From the NCBI GenBank assembly GCA_949987705.1, contig OX465282.1:14124501-14188500 (forward strand): DNA of 64,000 nt. The letters run 5' to 3'. Position numbers and translations under genes: made by a program. Origin of the DNA: Thereva unica. Its lineage: Eukaryota > Arthropoda > Insecta > Diptera > Therevidae. Below are positions 22,612 to 33,330 of this stretch, in pieces. The first letter of the stretch is position 1; each line of letters begins with the position of its first letter. A model generated the notes under the pieces. The model searched no databases. It saw only the letters and a list, made by a program, of their open reading frames with translations, and was not told the origin of the DNA.

Positions 22612-25530
22612 ATGGAATTTGACATTGGAACTTGGAACGTCAGAACGCTCAACAGGACGGGCGCTCTGCGTTCGCTTTTATTATTATTGGAAAAATACGG
22701 CATAGCAATCACCGCTCTACAGGAAACCAAATGGACTCACAGTGGCATAATGGATCTCAAAACCCACACGATACTCTCCAGTGGTTCATCGAATGGAAGA
22801 AGAGAGTTCGGAGTTGCCTTCATAGTCGAAAAGAAAATGAAATCACTGATTCTGGACTTCAAGCCAGTAAATAACAGGATATGTACGCTTCGGATTAAAA
22901 CAAGACTACATAACATTAGTCTCATAAACGTCCATGCGCCCACAGAAGACAAGACGGATGAGGAGAAAGAGGAATTCTACCAGGAGCTAACAAACGTCAT
23001 CAGATTAATACCGTCAAACGATATTAAAATGGTGCTTGGAGACATGAACGCCAAAGTAGGAAAAGAAGAGGAATTCCTAGGAGTCATAGGAAAGCACAGC
23101 CTACATAACGCTACCAATGACAATGGTAGTAGATTGATCGATCTCGCTAGCTCGAACTCAATGGTAGTAAGTTCAACAATGTTCCCACATAAAAATATTC
23201 ATAAGATGACGTGGCAGTCACCAGACAGGGTTACATATAATCAAATAGACCACGTCCTAATTGAGAGAAGAGGGGCCACGAGTATACTGGATGTGAAAAC
23301 TATGAGGGGAGCGTGCTGTGGCTCGGACCACTATCTTGTCAAAGTGAAATTTAGAGCCCGGATAACGACCAAAACTCAAAGAGGGCAAACACAGCTAAGG
23401 TACGATATAGACAAGCTGAAACTTGAAGAAAGAAGAGAGGCCTATCAGAATGCTATCGTACAAAACCTGAGAGAAGGAGTAGGAGAAGAGCCTGACATTA
23501 ACAACAAATGGGAAAAGCTGAAAAACAGCGTAAAGGAGGCAGCTGAAGACGCCCTAGGCTGGGCCCCCAGACAGACTAGAATTGACTGGTTTGATCGGGA
23601 TTGCAGAGCTGCAATAGAAGAACGAAACCAGAGCCACCGGGAGTACATCGCAAGGCCCACAAGAGCAAGGATGGAAGTCTTTAAGCTAAAAAGAAGAACT
23701 GCAGACAAGCTGTGCAGAAAGAAAAAGAGAGAGTATCTAAACAGGAGGATCCTACAGATACAGGAAGACTTCAGCGAAGGTAGAACTAGGCAAGCCTACA
23801 AAGGAACACGCCAGATCAGTAATAAGTTTCAGCCAAGAACGGATATTTGCAGAGACATGGATGGGAACCTATTAGCAGACCCGGATAGGATAAAGGAAAG
23901 ATGGAGACAATATTTTCAAAACTTATTGAATCCAACCCAAAGAATAAACGAAGACTCACAGGCGGAAGCAATGGTATTACCTCAAGATAGTATCCCAATA
24001 GAACCACCAACACTGGATGAGGTACGGGAAGCTGTGAAAAGGCAAAAAAGCAGCAAATCCCCAGGCATCGATGGAATCGCAGCTGAGCTACTAAAGGAAG
24101 GAGGGCCGCAACTCTTAAGGAACTTACACGAACTCATATGTAACGTCTGGGAGGAAGAAGTTATACCAGATGACTGGAAGAAAGCGATTATATGTCCAAT
24201 CTACAAGAAAGGAGATAAATTAAACTGCAAAAACTACAGAGGCATCTCACTCCTCAGCACCAGCTACAAAACCTTCACAATCCTTGTGAAACAAAAACTA
24301 GAACCTATAGCGGAAGGCCTTATAGGAGAATATCAAGCTGGTTTTAGGACAAACAGGTCAACATCGGACCAACTGCTGACCTTAAAACAAATTCTGGAGA
24401 AAACCTGGGAAAGGAATATAGATATATACCAGATATTTGTCGACTTTCAACAGGCATACGACTCGATAAACAGAGAGAGGCTGTACAGGATCCTATTGGA
24501 ATTAGGAGTCCCCTCCAAGCTGGTACGACTGATAAAATGCGCAACGAATAGCTCCCTGGCGAAAGTAAGGATTCAAAATGCAATAACAGAAGAGTTCGAA
24601 GTGCGACAAGGTCTTAGACAAGGAGATGGACTAGCCCCCATGCTTTTCAACCTGGCCCTAGAATGGGTGATAAGAAAAACATCAGTACGGAGAAATGCGT
24701 CCATAGCAACGCAGTCTGTACAATTACTTGGATATGCGGATGACGTGAACATCGTGGGAAGGTCCTTCTTGGCAGCAAAAGAAGTCTATGTCGAATTAAA
24801 AGAGGCGGCCAAGGACATAGGGCTGAACATCAATGAAGAAAAAACGAAGGTGATGCAACAATCCAGAGCTGGAAGATTTAGAATGGGAAGAAATATAACT
24901 ATCGACGAACATAATCTGGAAGTAGTCGATAAAACAGTCTACCTTGGGTCTACAATTACAAAAAGAAACGATGAAAAGGAAGAAGTAACTAGACGAATAC
25001 TACTGGCTAATAGAGCTTTTTATGCCCAAAAACAAATATTGCACTCAAGATTTGTGCACAGAAAAACGAAACTCTCACTCTACAAAACAGTAATACGACC
25101 AGTACTGTGCTATGGCAGCGAGACTTGGACTATGACCCAGGAGATAGAGGAACAAGTCAACAGGTTTGAGAGGAAGGTGCTCAGATGCATAATAGGCCCA
25201 ACGAGAGAGGATGGGATATGGCGAAGGAGATACAACAACGAGTTGTATGAAATTTTTGACGACCCAGAACTCTCAACGTTTATAAAAATCAACAGACTAA
25301 GACTAGCCGGCCACGTAATAAGGATGAATGATAACCGTATCCCAAAACGGCTTATGGTGGCCGAAATTCCAGGAAACAGACCAGTAGGTAGACCCAGGAG
25401 AAGATGGATGGACTCTGTGACGGCTGACGCAGAGACAATGCTGAACATTCGGAACTGGAGAACTGCTGCAAGGAACCGTCAGACTTGGAGAAATGCCCTA
25501 GAGGAGGCCAAGGCTCGATTTGGGCTGTAG
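22612..25530 (+). CDS. LINE endonuclease-reverse transcriptase polyprotein (ORF2)
   Basis: This is a retrotransposon enzyme that nicks target DNA and copies its own RNA at the nick. I start it at the ATG at 22,612 (972 aa). The frame is open back to 22,426, but only through a GTG at 22,450 and a basic, proline-rich stretch. The APE-type endonuclease (residues about 1-250) keeps its expected residues: TWNVRTL, LQETKW, GDMNAKVG, QIDHVLIE and GSDHYLVKV. RT (about 460-760) has FVDFQQAYDSI (motif A, near 610), EVRQGLRQGDGLAPMLFNLA (motif B), YADD (near 708) and GLNINEEKTKVM (motif D). The C-terminal region ends with GNRPVGRPRRRWMDSV. There is no internal stop, so it may be active. Clade is inferred from the RT and tail and needs a phylogeny. 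Confidence 0.93.
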   Translation: MEFDIGTWNVRTLNRTGALRSLLLLLEKYGIAITALQETKWTHSGIMDLKTHTILSSGSSNGRREFGVAFIVEKKMKSLILDFKPVNNRICTLRIKTRLHNISLINVHAPTEDKTDEEKEEFYQELTNVIRLIPSNDIKMVLGDMNAKVGKEEEFLGVIGKHSLHNATNDNGSRLIDLASSNSMVVSSTMFPHKNIHKMTWQSPDRVTYNQIDHVLIERRGATSILDVKTMRGACCGSDHYLVKVKFRARITTKTQRGQTQLRYDIDKLKLEERREAYQNAIVQNLREGVGEEPDINNKWEKLKNSVKEAAEDALGWAPRQTRIDWFDRDCRAAIEERNQSHREYIARPTRARMEVFKLKRRTADKLCRKKKREYLNRRILQIQEDFSEGRTRQAYKGTRQISNKFQPRTDICRDMDGNLLADPDRIKERWRQYFQNLLNPTQRINEDSQAEAMVLPQDSIPIEPPTLDEVREAVKRQKSSKSPGIDGIAAELLKEGGPQLLRNLHELICNVWEEEVIPDDWKKAIICPIYKKGDKLNCKNYRGISLLSTSYKTFTILVKQKLEPIAEGLIGEYQAGFRTNRSTSDQLLTLKQILEKTWERNIDIYQIFVDFQQAYDSINRERLYRILLELGVPSKLVRLIKCATNSSLAKVRIQNAITEEFEVRQGLRQGDGLAPMLFNLALEWVIRKTSVRRNASIATQSVQLLGYADDVNIVGRSFLAAKEVYVELKEAAKDIGLNINEEKTKVMQQSRAGRFRMGRNITIDEHNLEVVDKTVYLGSTITKRNDEKEEVTRRILLANRAFYAQKQILHSRFVHRKTKLSLYKTVIRPVLCYGSETWTMTQEIEEQVNRFERKVLRCIIGPTREDGIWRRRYNNELYEIFDDPELSTFIKINRLRLAGHVIRMNDNRIPKRLMVAEIPGNRPVGRPRRRWMDSVTADAETMLNIRNWRTAARNRQTWRNALEEAKARFGL

Positions 25531-25893
25531 CGCCATTGGATGGACATACATAACTTTCCTTCTTTCTTCTTCCCTCTTTGCGTTCCTGGTCCTTCCTGTC
25601 ATAGCCTTCCTTAGCCCTTCCCTGCTCCGCCAAAATGCATGACATCCGGTTGGTTGATGAGATTCAACTCGTTTCAGGAGGCATAACACTCCAGCGAGTT
25701 GTTTCTCGATGCCCCGATGTCAAAGTCGCAATAGTAATGGCTGGAAGTAGGTGGGACTAATAAATATCGCGGGTAGGTTGTGGCAGTTCCTTCCTCCCCG
25801 ACTAGAGCTGCTGTTCGACAGTGCACACTCTATATAGAGATTGTCGACAGTATAAAGGACCTTTCCTAAGACTCTAGTCTTTTACATAAAAAA
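25531..25893 (+). other. LINE 3' tail with conserved stem-loop
   Basis: After the stop, a TC-rich stretch (CTTTCTTCTTCCCTCTTTGC) is followed by the stem CAACTCG (25,665-25,671) and CGAGTTG (25,695-25,701). The 23-nt loop is identical in the SINE. The remainder also matches the SINE down to the ACATAAAAA end. Such shared tails are normally what the LINE RT recognises (family knowledge). Confidence 0.8.
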
Positions 25894-26470
25894 AGGACAA
25901 CTGGAAGGTGCTCAAAGCCGAGGAATCCCAGCGAAATTGTAGAACCCTGGCACTGCTAATCAACGACAAGTGCCTAGAGGGGCTCGAAAGAGTTGACTAC
26001 AAACTCCATTTTGGACTAAGACAGGCACGGATAAAGGTTTTCAAAACGCTTCGGCTGAAGAGGCTGACTCCGATGACTCAGTGAACGCTTGGATGAACTA
26101 AAAGTCATTGAGAGGGAATTAGAATTTGCAAGCTTAGATGCAGCGGCTGTAGTATACACATGGCAACAGGCGGCCTATACCACCCTCCGGCTGCGTGAAG
26201 CGGGGGCTTGGTACAGAAGACCTATGGGCACAGAAATATACTGCGCTTTCTACCACAGGAAATGGTGTCAGTACCTACCGACTACATGGTCGCAAATTCA
26301 AATTTCGGCAGTGACCTTAATTCGTCCGAAACCCGACTTCAGTGCATGACTTGTTCCCACATGGTACTTTGTAGAAGAGCCACGCTTAGCGGTTCAAAGA
26401 TCCACATGAGGCTCGCGAGCCGGAGCTTGCCGACCACTGTCAAGGGCGGCCCATGATTTCGTTAGCAATG
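25894..26470 (+). other. Possible decayed ORF right of the intact LINE
   Basis: The frame at 25,905-26,080 reads WKVLKAEESQRNCRTLALLI and then VDYKLHFGLRQARIKVFKTL before a stop. Further frames (26,089-26,349 and 26,208-26,456) contain YCAFYHRKWCQYLP-like text. It looks like protein-coding transposon debris, perhaps the other half of the ORF at 21.4-22.1 kb, but I cannot name the family. Confidence 0.35.
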
Positions 26471-26599
26471 AAGTGATAGACGCCCTGAGTAGATATGCTA
26501 TGCCACTGTATTAATTGCAACTGAACCGTGTCTTGGGACACAAGCCAAAGAATCGAACTCTGATTAACTATACCGAGCGTTAGAGGTCCATATATGGTC

Positions 26600-26770
26600 T
26601 AGTAAACTCAAAGCGGTTTCCAGGGAGTTTCGTAGGCAAAATAGGACATTGATTGTTTCAATTGCCAGGCATTGCACTCTAAACGACCACCTATGGAGGA
26701 TCGGAAGGCTTGAGTACCCAATCTGAGGGCTTTGTTTCGGCGTCTACGTTTTCTGTCATCATTCGTTGAT
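26600..26770 (+). pseudogene. Decayed LINE C-terminal fragment
   Basis: The plus-strand translation contains RHCTLNDHLWRIGRLEYPN, resembling the segment TGHCxLNxHLxRIGxxxxPxC that precedes the zinc-binding end of RNase H-bearing LINE ORF2 proteins. The Cys array is not preserved. Confidence 0.5.
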
Positions 26771-27694
26771 AGTAAAAGACATGGTATCGTACGACTATGC
26801 TTGAAAAGTAAAGTAAGTCTAAGCGGTAAGTCTCTAGGGGGCCTGTTGTGCTCTAGCATGAATGGTCTAGCATGCTAACCTACACGGGCTACTAAGAGTA
26901 TAGGGTTTTGCACAGGCCCTTACTTCGGGCTATAGATATGTGGTTTAAGCTAGCATTTTGAAGGATAACGAGTGGAAGTAGTTTCGTATTAAAAGCTCAC
27001 AAGATGAAAGCGCTGAAGACAAACTCTTACTGCTGGGTAAAACCCTTCAATGGACTAGATCTCTCAATCGCCTTATTTTATACAAAGCTGCAGGTGATAA
27101 CTGTATTGTAGATAAACGGTTAGTCCTATCTAACAAAAAAAAAATACAAATAAACTATGGTAAAGAAAGTTCAAACGACTTATCAATTATCCTACATTAG
27201 TTGATTCCATGCTCCTCTTCACTAGCATTCGTTGTATATTGATTTAGAAAAAAGTTGTTGCTACATATATAAGAAGAAAGCACTCAACTATGCAGCAAAA
27301 GCTACAACATACCTTTGACCTGTAACGGTGTCTTACTCTCAAAAAATCCTTTAATCCAGCACACACTACACATATTACCGGCTCGATTGATTTCCAGGCT
27401 TTATATTCCATATAAGCTACCTTCAGACGACCATGGAGAAGGAAGGAATTTTCCTGGTACACACAAAATGCATGAAGCTTTTTATTTGAAAGTAGTGTAG
27501 TAGTGTTTGATTAGGATTTTCCACTACCAAATTTTGAAGATAATATAAAAGCTTGCGCCTAAAAGTTTTCTATATTTTGGGTTTGGCTGGGGGTTGAACT
27601 ATCGGGGAACATGAAGAATTCCCCTCTTTTTTAATGATAAAAGCTTTGTTATTTTGAAGGGATAGAGGTGCTTTTTTAAACAACTTGTTGAACA
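26771..27694. other. Unassigned sequence
   Basis: No supported feature. Confidence 0.4.
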
Positions 27695-27890
27695 GGGTTA
27701 GGGGTTGTGCTTTGGAGCTTTTGATATGTCAACGGGTTGAGCTTTGGAGCTTTTGATATATCAAAGGGTTGTGCATTGGAGCTTTTCATATATCAAAGGG
27801 TTGTGCTTTGGAGCTTTTTATATATCAAGGGGTTGTGCTTTAGAGCTTTGATACGTTAAGGGGTTGCCTTTTGAGCTTTTTCATAATTTG
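27695..27890. repeat. 33-bp minisatellite
   Basis: About six units of GGGTTGTGCTTTGGAGCTTT followed by TGATATATCAAA, with drift in the last units. The TGATATATCA part is itself palindromic. Confidence 0.85.
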
Positions 27891-28700
27891 GATAGGAGGA
27901 GCTTTTTTATAGCACAGGGGTTTAAAGTTTTTGTTACTTATCCCCGCTTTTTGTAAGTTTAAGGGGTACGTGTTTTTACAGAGCTTAAAGCTTTTTGAAA
28001 CAACTTGTTACTGGTGGAGAGATGAGAAAAAGCTTTAATCTAATCCAAAAGCATTTTGTTTTCTTCTAGTGTAAACTTGTATTGAAAAAAGCTTTTTTAA
28101 AGACAAAAAAGAACTTTTTTCACAGCAACTTGTTACTCTCTCATGGTATGTCAGGGGAATACTGTATTTTATTTTATTTTTGTGGATTTATAAAGGATAT
28201 AAACGAAAGCTTTTTACCGTTAAAAACTTTTTTGTTCAAAGTGCGGAAGCTTTTCTTTTTTCTCCAAAAAACGATACAAAAAAGCTTCGTTAATGCATTT
28301 TCTACTATCGTCATACGCAGCAAGATTGGGGAAGGCTTAATAAAACAAGGTTAAAGCATTTTTAGGTTGTTTTTGCTTTTGTTGTTGGTTGGTTTTCTTT
28401 GGTAGATGGATAACTAAAAGCTCTCTTCTACTAGCTGCTACGTTTGGGGGCTTATGACTGTCATGTCACAATACGGTACAGCAGCGCTAAAACCAGCCCC
28501 AACAGTTTGTTGCTTAAGCTCGTATCCTACGGAACTTTGTTCGTGTGTTATTTAATTAAAAATAAAATCCTTTTACTTTTTTTTGATATCGAAGTAAAGA
28601 AAAAAAATTTGGGGGTTTTTGATTTGATTTTAGGAAGTTTTTTCGGTTTTTTGAGCTTGTGAGTTGTGTGAATCCTCTAGTATAGTCAAGGAGGACGGTT
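27891..28700. other. AAGCTTT-rich low-complexity DNA
   Basis: The word AGCTTTT or its complement appears many times between 27,600 and 28,350 within T-rich sequence. Open frames here (28,082-28,354) are K/F-rich by composition and are not called as genes. Confidence 0.45.
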
Positions 28701-30649
28701 ACTTCTACTACAAAAAAAAATTAAATTTGGTTTTTTCGAAAGATATTATAGAAAAATAAATAATTTTTATTATTATTATTTTTATTTATATGTTTAATTT
28801 TTTCGAAAAAAAAAAATATAAAAACAAATATCGCGTGAGTAGAGGCTGTTACTTTCTTTGCGGTGTGCATATATGTATATTTTTTTGGTGTACATAAAAC
28901 AAAAAATCCTTTTTTCGCAGTTTTAAGTGTTAAATCAACATGTAAGGATAATAGTCTCGCCTAATGGTCAAGTGAAGTCCTCTTGTTTTTTTTTTAAATT
29001 AAAAATTCATTGTTGTGAATGACCCTCTTAAGTTCAACTATCGTAGAGAGGGTGAATATGGTACAAAAATAAATAAAATAAAAAATAAATATATATGTAG
29101 AAAAGTGGAGGGTTGAAGTGAGTGTATAACCTGATTTTTGTTTGTTTAAAAAAAAAATAAATAAAAAAAAAATAAAAAATAAGTCAAGTAGTAAATAAAT
29201 ATTAAAAATGTGAATTTAGTGAATAAGAAATTGCACAGTGAAATAAAGTTTTTTTTTGTATTAAATTAAATAGAATTCTTAATTGGAGAGCCTTGTATGC
29301 AGAGGACAATCATTAGTGGTCTTTATTAAACATAAAAAAATAAATAAATAAAAAATTAAAATAAATATTATATTATATATAGATATATAAAATTTTATTT
29401 TTATTTGAAAAAAGGTGCTCTATGTGCTCTTTTGTTTGGTTTATTTTATTTTTTTAATAATTAAAACAACAAACAAATAAAAAATACGCAGTCGATTGAG
29501 TCGTCGATATATATAAGTACATCATCAGCATCCTTCTTCAGAAATAAACAAAATTACTACATATAAAACACAAAAATATATATATATATCGAATGGATAA
29601 CATTAAATGGTTGGTATATTAAAATTTTATAAATAGCTTATTAAGTAAATTAATAATTAACACACACACACACTCTTTAATTATTAATCATAAATAATTA
29701 AATAAAAATATGATCGATGAAACAAAAAAAAAGCTTTTCTCCTTTAAATTGAATTTTCAATGTTCTCTCTCACCCCCTTGTGTCCTGTGTGTGTATTTTG
29801 TTTTTATTTTATTTTTTATTTTTATTTTTTTACATTAATATTTCTTTTGCTGTATTTTTTATTTATTTATTTCTTTATTTTCTTTTTGTTTTTGTCTTTC
29901 ATTTACCTGGAGGTTGTTTTTAATATGTATATATAAGGTCTGCTCTTTGTTGTTTTTAATCAATTATTACGTTTTAATGTACTCTCTCTCTGGAAATTCG
30001 AGATGAAAATATATTCGATATACGATGTATGTACTGTACACCATAAAAAAAAGAAACAAAAACGAATAATTTTTTTTGGGACAATAAATTGACAAATAAA
30101 AAATTTAAAATGTAAAATAAAATACACGCCGGATATTGTTGATGTATCCTTCGCATTTATCATATTTCCTTCTTTTTTTCGGAGGGGATATAGATACCTT
30201 CTCGTATACAAATGAAATAAAAAAAAATCCTGAAAAATAATTGAGGGTTCGTCCCTTTTTTTTTATTTAAATTTTATCTTTCATAATTTAAGATTTTGTA
30301 TTTTTGGTGACATAGTAAATAATTTTAATTTTTGGTTTTTTTGTTATACTCTCCTCCTTTACCATCACCATCAACGGTATAAATAATACAAAATATAAAA
30401 AATCTCATTTCCTTTTTTATGTCTCCTTATTGTGCTCCACTTCATTTTCATTTTGTTTAATTTTTTTCTTAATATTTAAATTCTTGATTAACTTCTTCTT
30501 CTTTTTCGTTTACTTCTTATTATCTATTTTATTAAAAATCTGCACATAAATATTTATAACGAGCAATATGTATAAATAGTAGCATAAAAGGATAGCTTGA
30601 GTCTAATTCCAAAATTGTCCATCATTTAGAAATATAAATACAACCAGAA
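28701..30649. other. Extremely AT-rich, low-complexity region
   Basis: Long A and T runs, TATA and CA microsatellites (for example ACACACACAC near 29,660) and scattered AATAAA. It could be intron, UTR or intergenic DNA of an AT-rich genome. No coding region is visible. Confidence 0.5.
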
Positions 30650-31219
30650 ATTAATCCTAAAAGTATGCAAAATTAAATATAAATATATGAAACTCTTTAA
30701 AATGGGTTTTGCTCCTAAAGGTATGCATTAAAAAAATAACCGGCACACAGAGACGCTACGTTCATAAATAAGATTAGATGATAATACTTAAACTGCTGTT
30801 TGCTGTGATAATTCTAGTTTTACTTTAAATTATTAGAAAATAAATGTTTGTTTGATGTGGTCATTGGTCATTTTTTTGGTTGATTTTTTTGGTCTTCAGT
30901 ATAAACAAAACTGTAGCTTCTTAATTGTGTCACAACAAACTTTATTTAATGAAATGCAGGCCTTCCCTCCATCTGGCCATCTTGGTCATCAAAGGCAAGA
31001 GAGAGACTTTCTATTGTGCATTGAGCTTTGAAACGAGCTAGATATTTTAACTAGGTGGGATGGTCTTTTGAGTATCCTAATACATGTGACACACTACCTG
31101 AGTGAGGTAAACCGGTAATATTTTCTCCTAGTTTTGGGGAAAAATCTAGTACCCTGACAGACTACAACTGGTTTATTTGACAGTTATTTCACTTGTCACT
31201 TGAATTTCAAAAAATAATA

Positions 31220-31482
31220 AAAACCAACGCCAACGGAGTGTTGACCGGATACAGATGCATGCGACCCGCTTAGGTCTTGAGACCAACGATTTTTGCAGAA
31301 GCTGTAAGAATCCGGACGAGGAGGAAAGTGTACTACATCTCCTCTGTCACTGCCCAGCCCTAAGCAGAAGGAGACTAACCTCATTTGGTGAGCCCTTTCT
31401 AATGCGAGTTCCAGAAACGGTTTCAACTTCGATAAGTATTTCGCCGAAGCAGCTTCGCTTTACGTCCAGTAGGTTCTCATAG
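31220..31482 (+). pseudogene. LINE ORF2 C-terminal zinc-binding fragment
   Basis: The frame 31,255-31,482 reads TRLGLETNDFCRSCKNPDEE and then SVLHLLCHCPALSRRRLTSF. This is the Cys-X2-Cys...His-X4-Cys array with its usual PALxRRR follow-on. A frame break near 31,250 separates it from GVLTGYRCM (expected GVLTGHC). It is related to, but less decayed than, the copy at 16.3 kb. Confidence 0.85.
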
Positions 31483-32083
31483 TCACCTCTAATTTGCTAT
31501 TCTTTAAATTCTGGTAAATTTATTTTTCGTCTCGGTTTCCTCTTCTTGTTGTTATTTACCCCGTTTACGACTAGGTGCAACCACATTCAACCCAGTTAAA
31601 AACGGGGGTCGAGTTGAAACTGGGTCCACTCACCCCAACTCAGCTCTCCTACCTGGGTCGAGTTGATTTTTCGCCTTATATAGGATGGTTGAGTTATAAT
31701 TGGGTTGAAGTGACATTTGTTTTGTTTGTTTACCATCCGTGAAGTCCGCCTTTGACGTTAGTTTTGTTTTCGGTGTTTTTGCTGCACAGGTATAAAACAT
31801 TTTTGCGTCCTGAGTTTTTATGTATCTATAAATGAGAATTTCACACAGAAATTTGAGGTTACATTTTGATTTCAGTTCAACTCTATTTTAACCCAAAGTG
31901 TATTTTAACTCAATTCGATATCATCGGTGGACGATATTTCAACAACCTCGAATCAATTTTTCAACCTAGTCGGGGGTAGTTGTAGATATCTCTGCCCTAA
32001 GTTTCCTAAGTTTCGGTCCTGTCCGAGGATGTGTCGAAGGTTTCATAGCAAGAACTTAATGCCAGAAAGGGTTGCCAGCTTGT

Positions 32084-32551
32084 GGGCCTCGGTAGTCTAG
32101 GGGTAAGGCGCCTGACTACTATCCCAGAGGTCCCGGGTTCGATTCCCGGCGGTGCCACGGTCCTAGCCTTTCCCAATTTCCCACCTACATAAATTTCCTT
32201 CTTTCTTCTTCCCTCTTTGCATTCCTGATTCCTCCTGTCATAGCCTTCACTAGTGGTTCCCCGATCCACCAAGCGCATGTCATCGGTTGGTTGATGAGAA
32301 TCAACTCGTTTCAGGAGGCATAACACTCCAGCGAGTTGATCTCGATACCCCGATGTCGCAGTCGCAAATGGTTGGGAGTAGGTGAAAATAAAAAAAAATA
32401 CCGCAGCTAGGTTGTGACAGTTCTTTCCTCCACTTCTCTCTCTATCTTCCGACTAGAGCTGCTGTTTGACATTTCAAAATAAATACATGGTCGACAGTAC
32501 AAAGGGGCCTTCTCTAAGTCTCTCTAGTGTGTCACATAAAAAAAAAACAAA
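32084..32551 (+). mobile_element. SINE (tRNA-like head, LINE-derived tail) with 7-bp TSD
   Basis: The 468-bp element starts GGGCCTCGGTAGTC and contains the B box GGTTCGATTCC. Its body matches the LINE tail at 25.5-25.9 kb through the stem-loop (32,302-32,338), and it ends in CACATAAAAAAAAAACAAA. AGCTTGT at 32,077-32,083 repeats at 32,552-32,558 as target-site duplication. The head-to-tail join, CACCTACATAAATTTCCTTC, corresponds to the 13-mer present at both ends of the LINE. No ORF. It was inserted inside the Tc1-like copy 2. Confidence 0.92.
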
Positions 32552-33039
32552 AGCTTGTAGCCGAATATATAGTTGGTTATTGATTCGATACGACGACGGT
32601 TGGATTTTAACTCGCCGTTTGCAAGTTATGATCGTACTAGCCAAAATCGTTTCTAGTCCAAAATCGTTTCTTTAAACGACGTAGCGTCTCTGTGGGCCGG
32701 TTATATTCTTTTTTTTAATTCCAAGTTAGCATTCACATATATAGACACCGATTCTGCTTACTTTTAAGATCACATATTTAAAAAAACTTTGCATACTTTT
32801 AGTATCAATCATGTTTTTTTCATTTATATATTTTTAAAGGATGGAAAATTGGAGGGAAATTTTAATTATGACACTATAAACTTTAGTAGTTTTTTTCAAC
32901 TTCCCAGTATAGGCAAGTTATTGTAATCGGTCCGAAAATCGAAATTTTCAACGTATTTTCATTTTTATAGGTCCCAATAGCATTTTAAGCAAAAATTTGG
33001 AAAAAGTATGTATGTTCATGTGTGTGTGCGTACGTCTGT

Positions 33040-33330
33040 TGTCATTTTTTCCTGCACGATATCGCGCGAACCATAGAAGATAACGACTGCATTGAGGCGT
33101 CGTTCGAAGCGTATTAACGGAAATATGATCTGAAAAGATTTTTATAAAATTTGGTCGAGCCATTTTTTTGGTTGAAACGACATAAGTGATCTTTGTATCT
33201 GCGCGATACCGCGCGAACAAAAAACTATATTGACTTCTTTAAGGTGCCGAAAGAAGAATATTAACGAAATAATGCTCTGGACAAAATTTCATAATATTCG
33301 GTCGGGCCTTTTTTTGTTTAATTGGAAAAA
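33040..33330. repeat. Two-unit tandem repeat, 147 bp
   Basis: CGATATCGCGCGAAC at 33,057 and CGATACCGCGCGAAC at 33,204 head two units. Both continue with TATTAACG, an AAAATTT and a TTCGGTCGGGCC/TTTGGTCGAGCC block. Diverged. Confidence 0.7.

Larger units (their letters stand above)
22105..25893 (+). mobile_element. Probable RTE-clade LINE with intact ORF and tRNA-like 5' end
   Basis: This element spans a tRNA-like head (22,105-22,180), a leader, one long ORF (ATG 22,612 to 25,530) and a 360-bp 3' tail. The tail ends in CATAAAAAAAGG and contains a stem-loop (25,665-25,701) conserved in a SINE at 32 kb. The head starts with GGGCCTCGGTAG, exactly as the SINE does, which defines the probable 5' end. 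No target duplication is evident by eye, so the end assignment rests on the SINE comparison. The 13-mer ACATACATAACTT is present at both 22,207-22,219 and 25,543-25,555. Confidence 0.85.
30650..32809 (-). mobile_element. Tc1-like transposon, damaged copy 2 with nested insertions
   Basis: Both ends are present: ATTAATCCTAAAAGTATGCA on the left, and the inverse TGCATACTTTTAGTATCAAT at the right end (32,809). The inner blocks are ATAACCGGCACACAGAGACG and CGTCTCTGTGGGCCGGTTAT. Left-end sequence matches copy 1 through AGGCCTTCCCTCCATCTGGC, the last codons of the transposase, and then breaks near 31,018. The interior carries a LINE fragment and a SINE. Confidence 0.85.

Noticed and set aside
22105..25893. 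Target-site duplication of the LINE
   Set aside because: No convincing direct repeat was found between the bases before 22,105 and after the A-rich end.
28082..28662. K/F-rich ORFs as small genes
   Set aside because: Composition follows the local AAGCTTT and poly-A/T sequence; there is no independent evidence.
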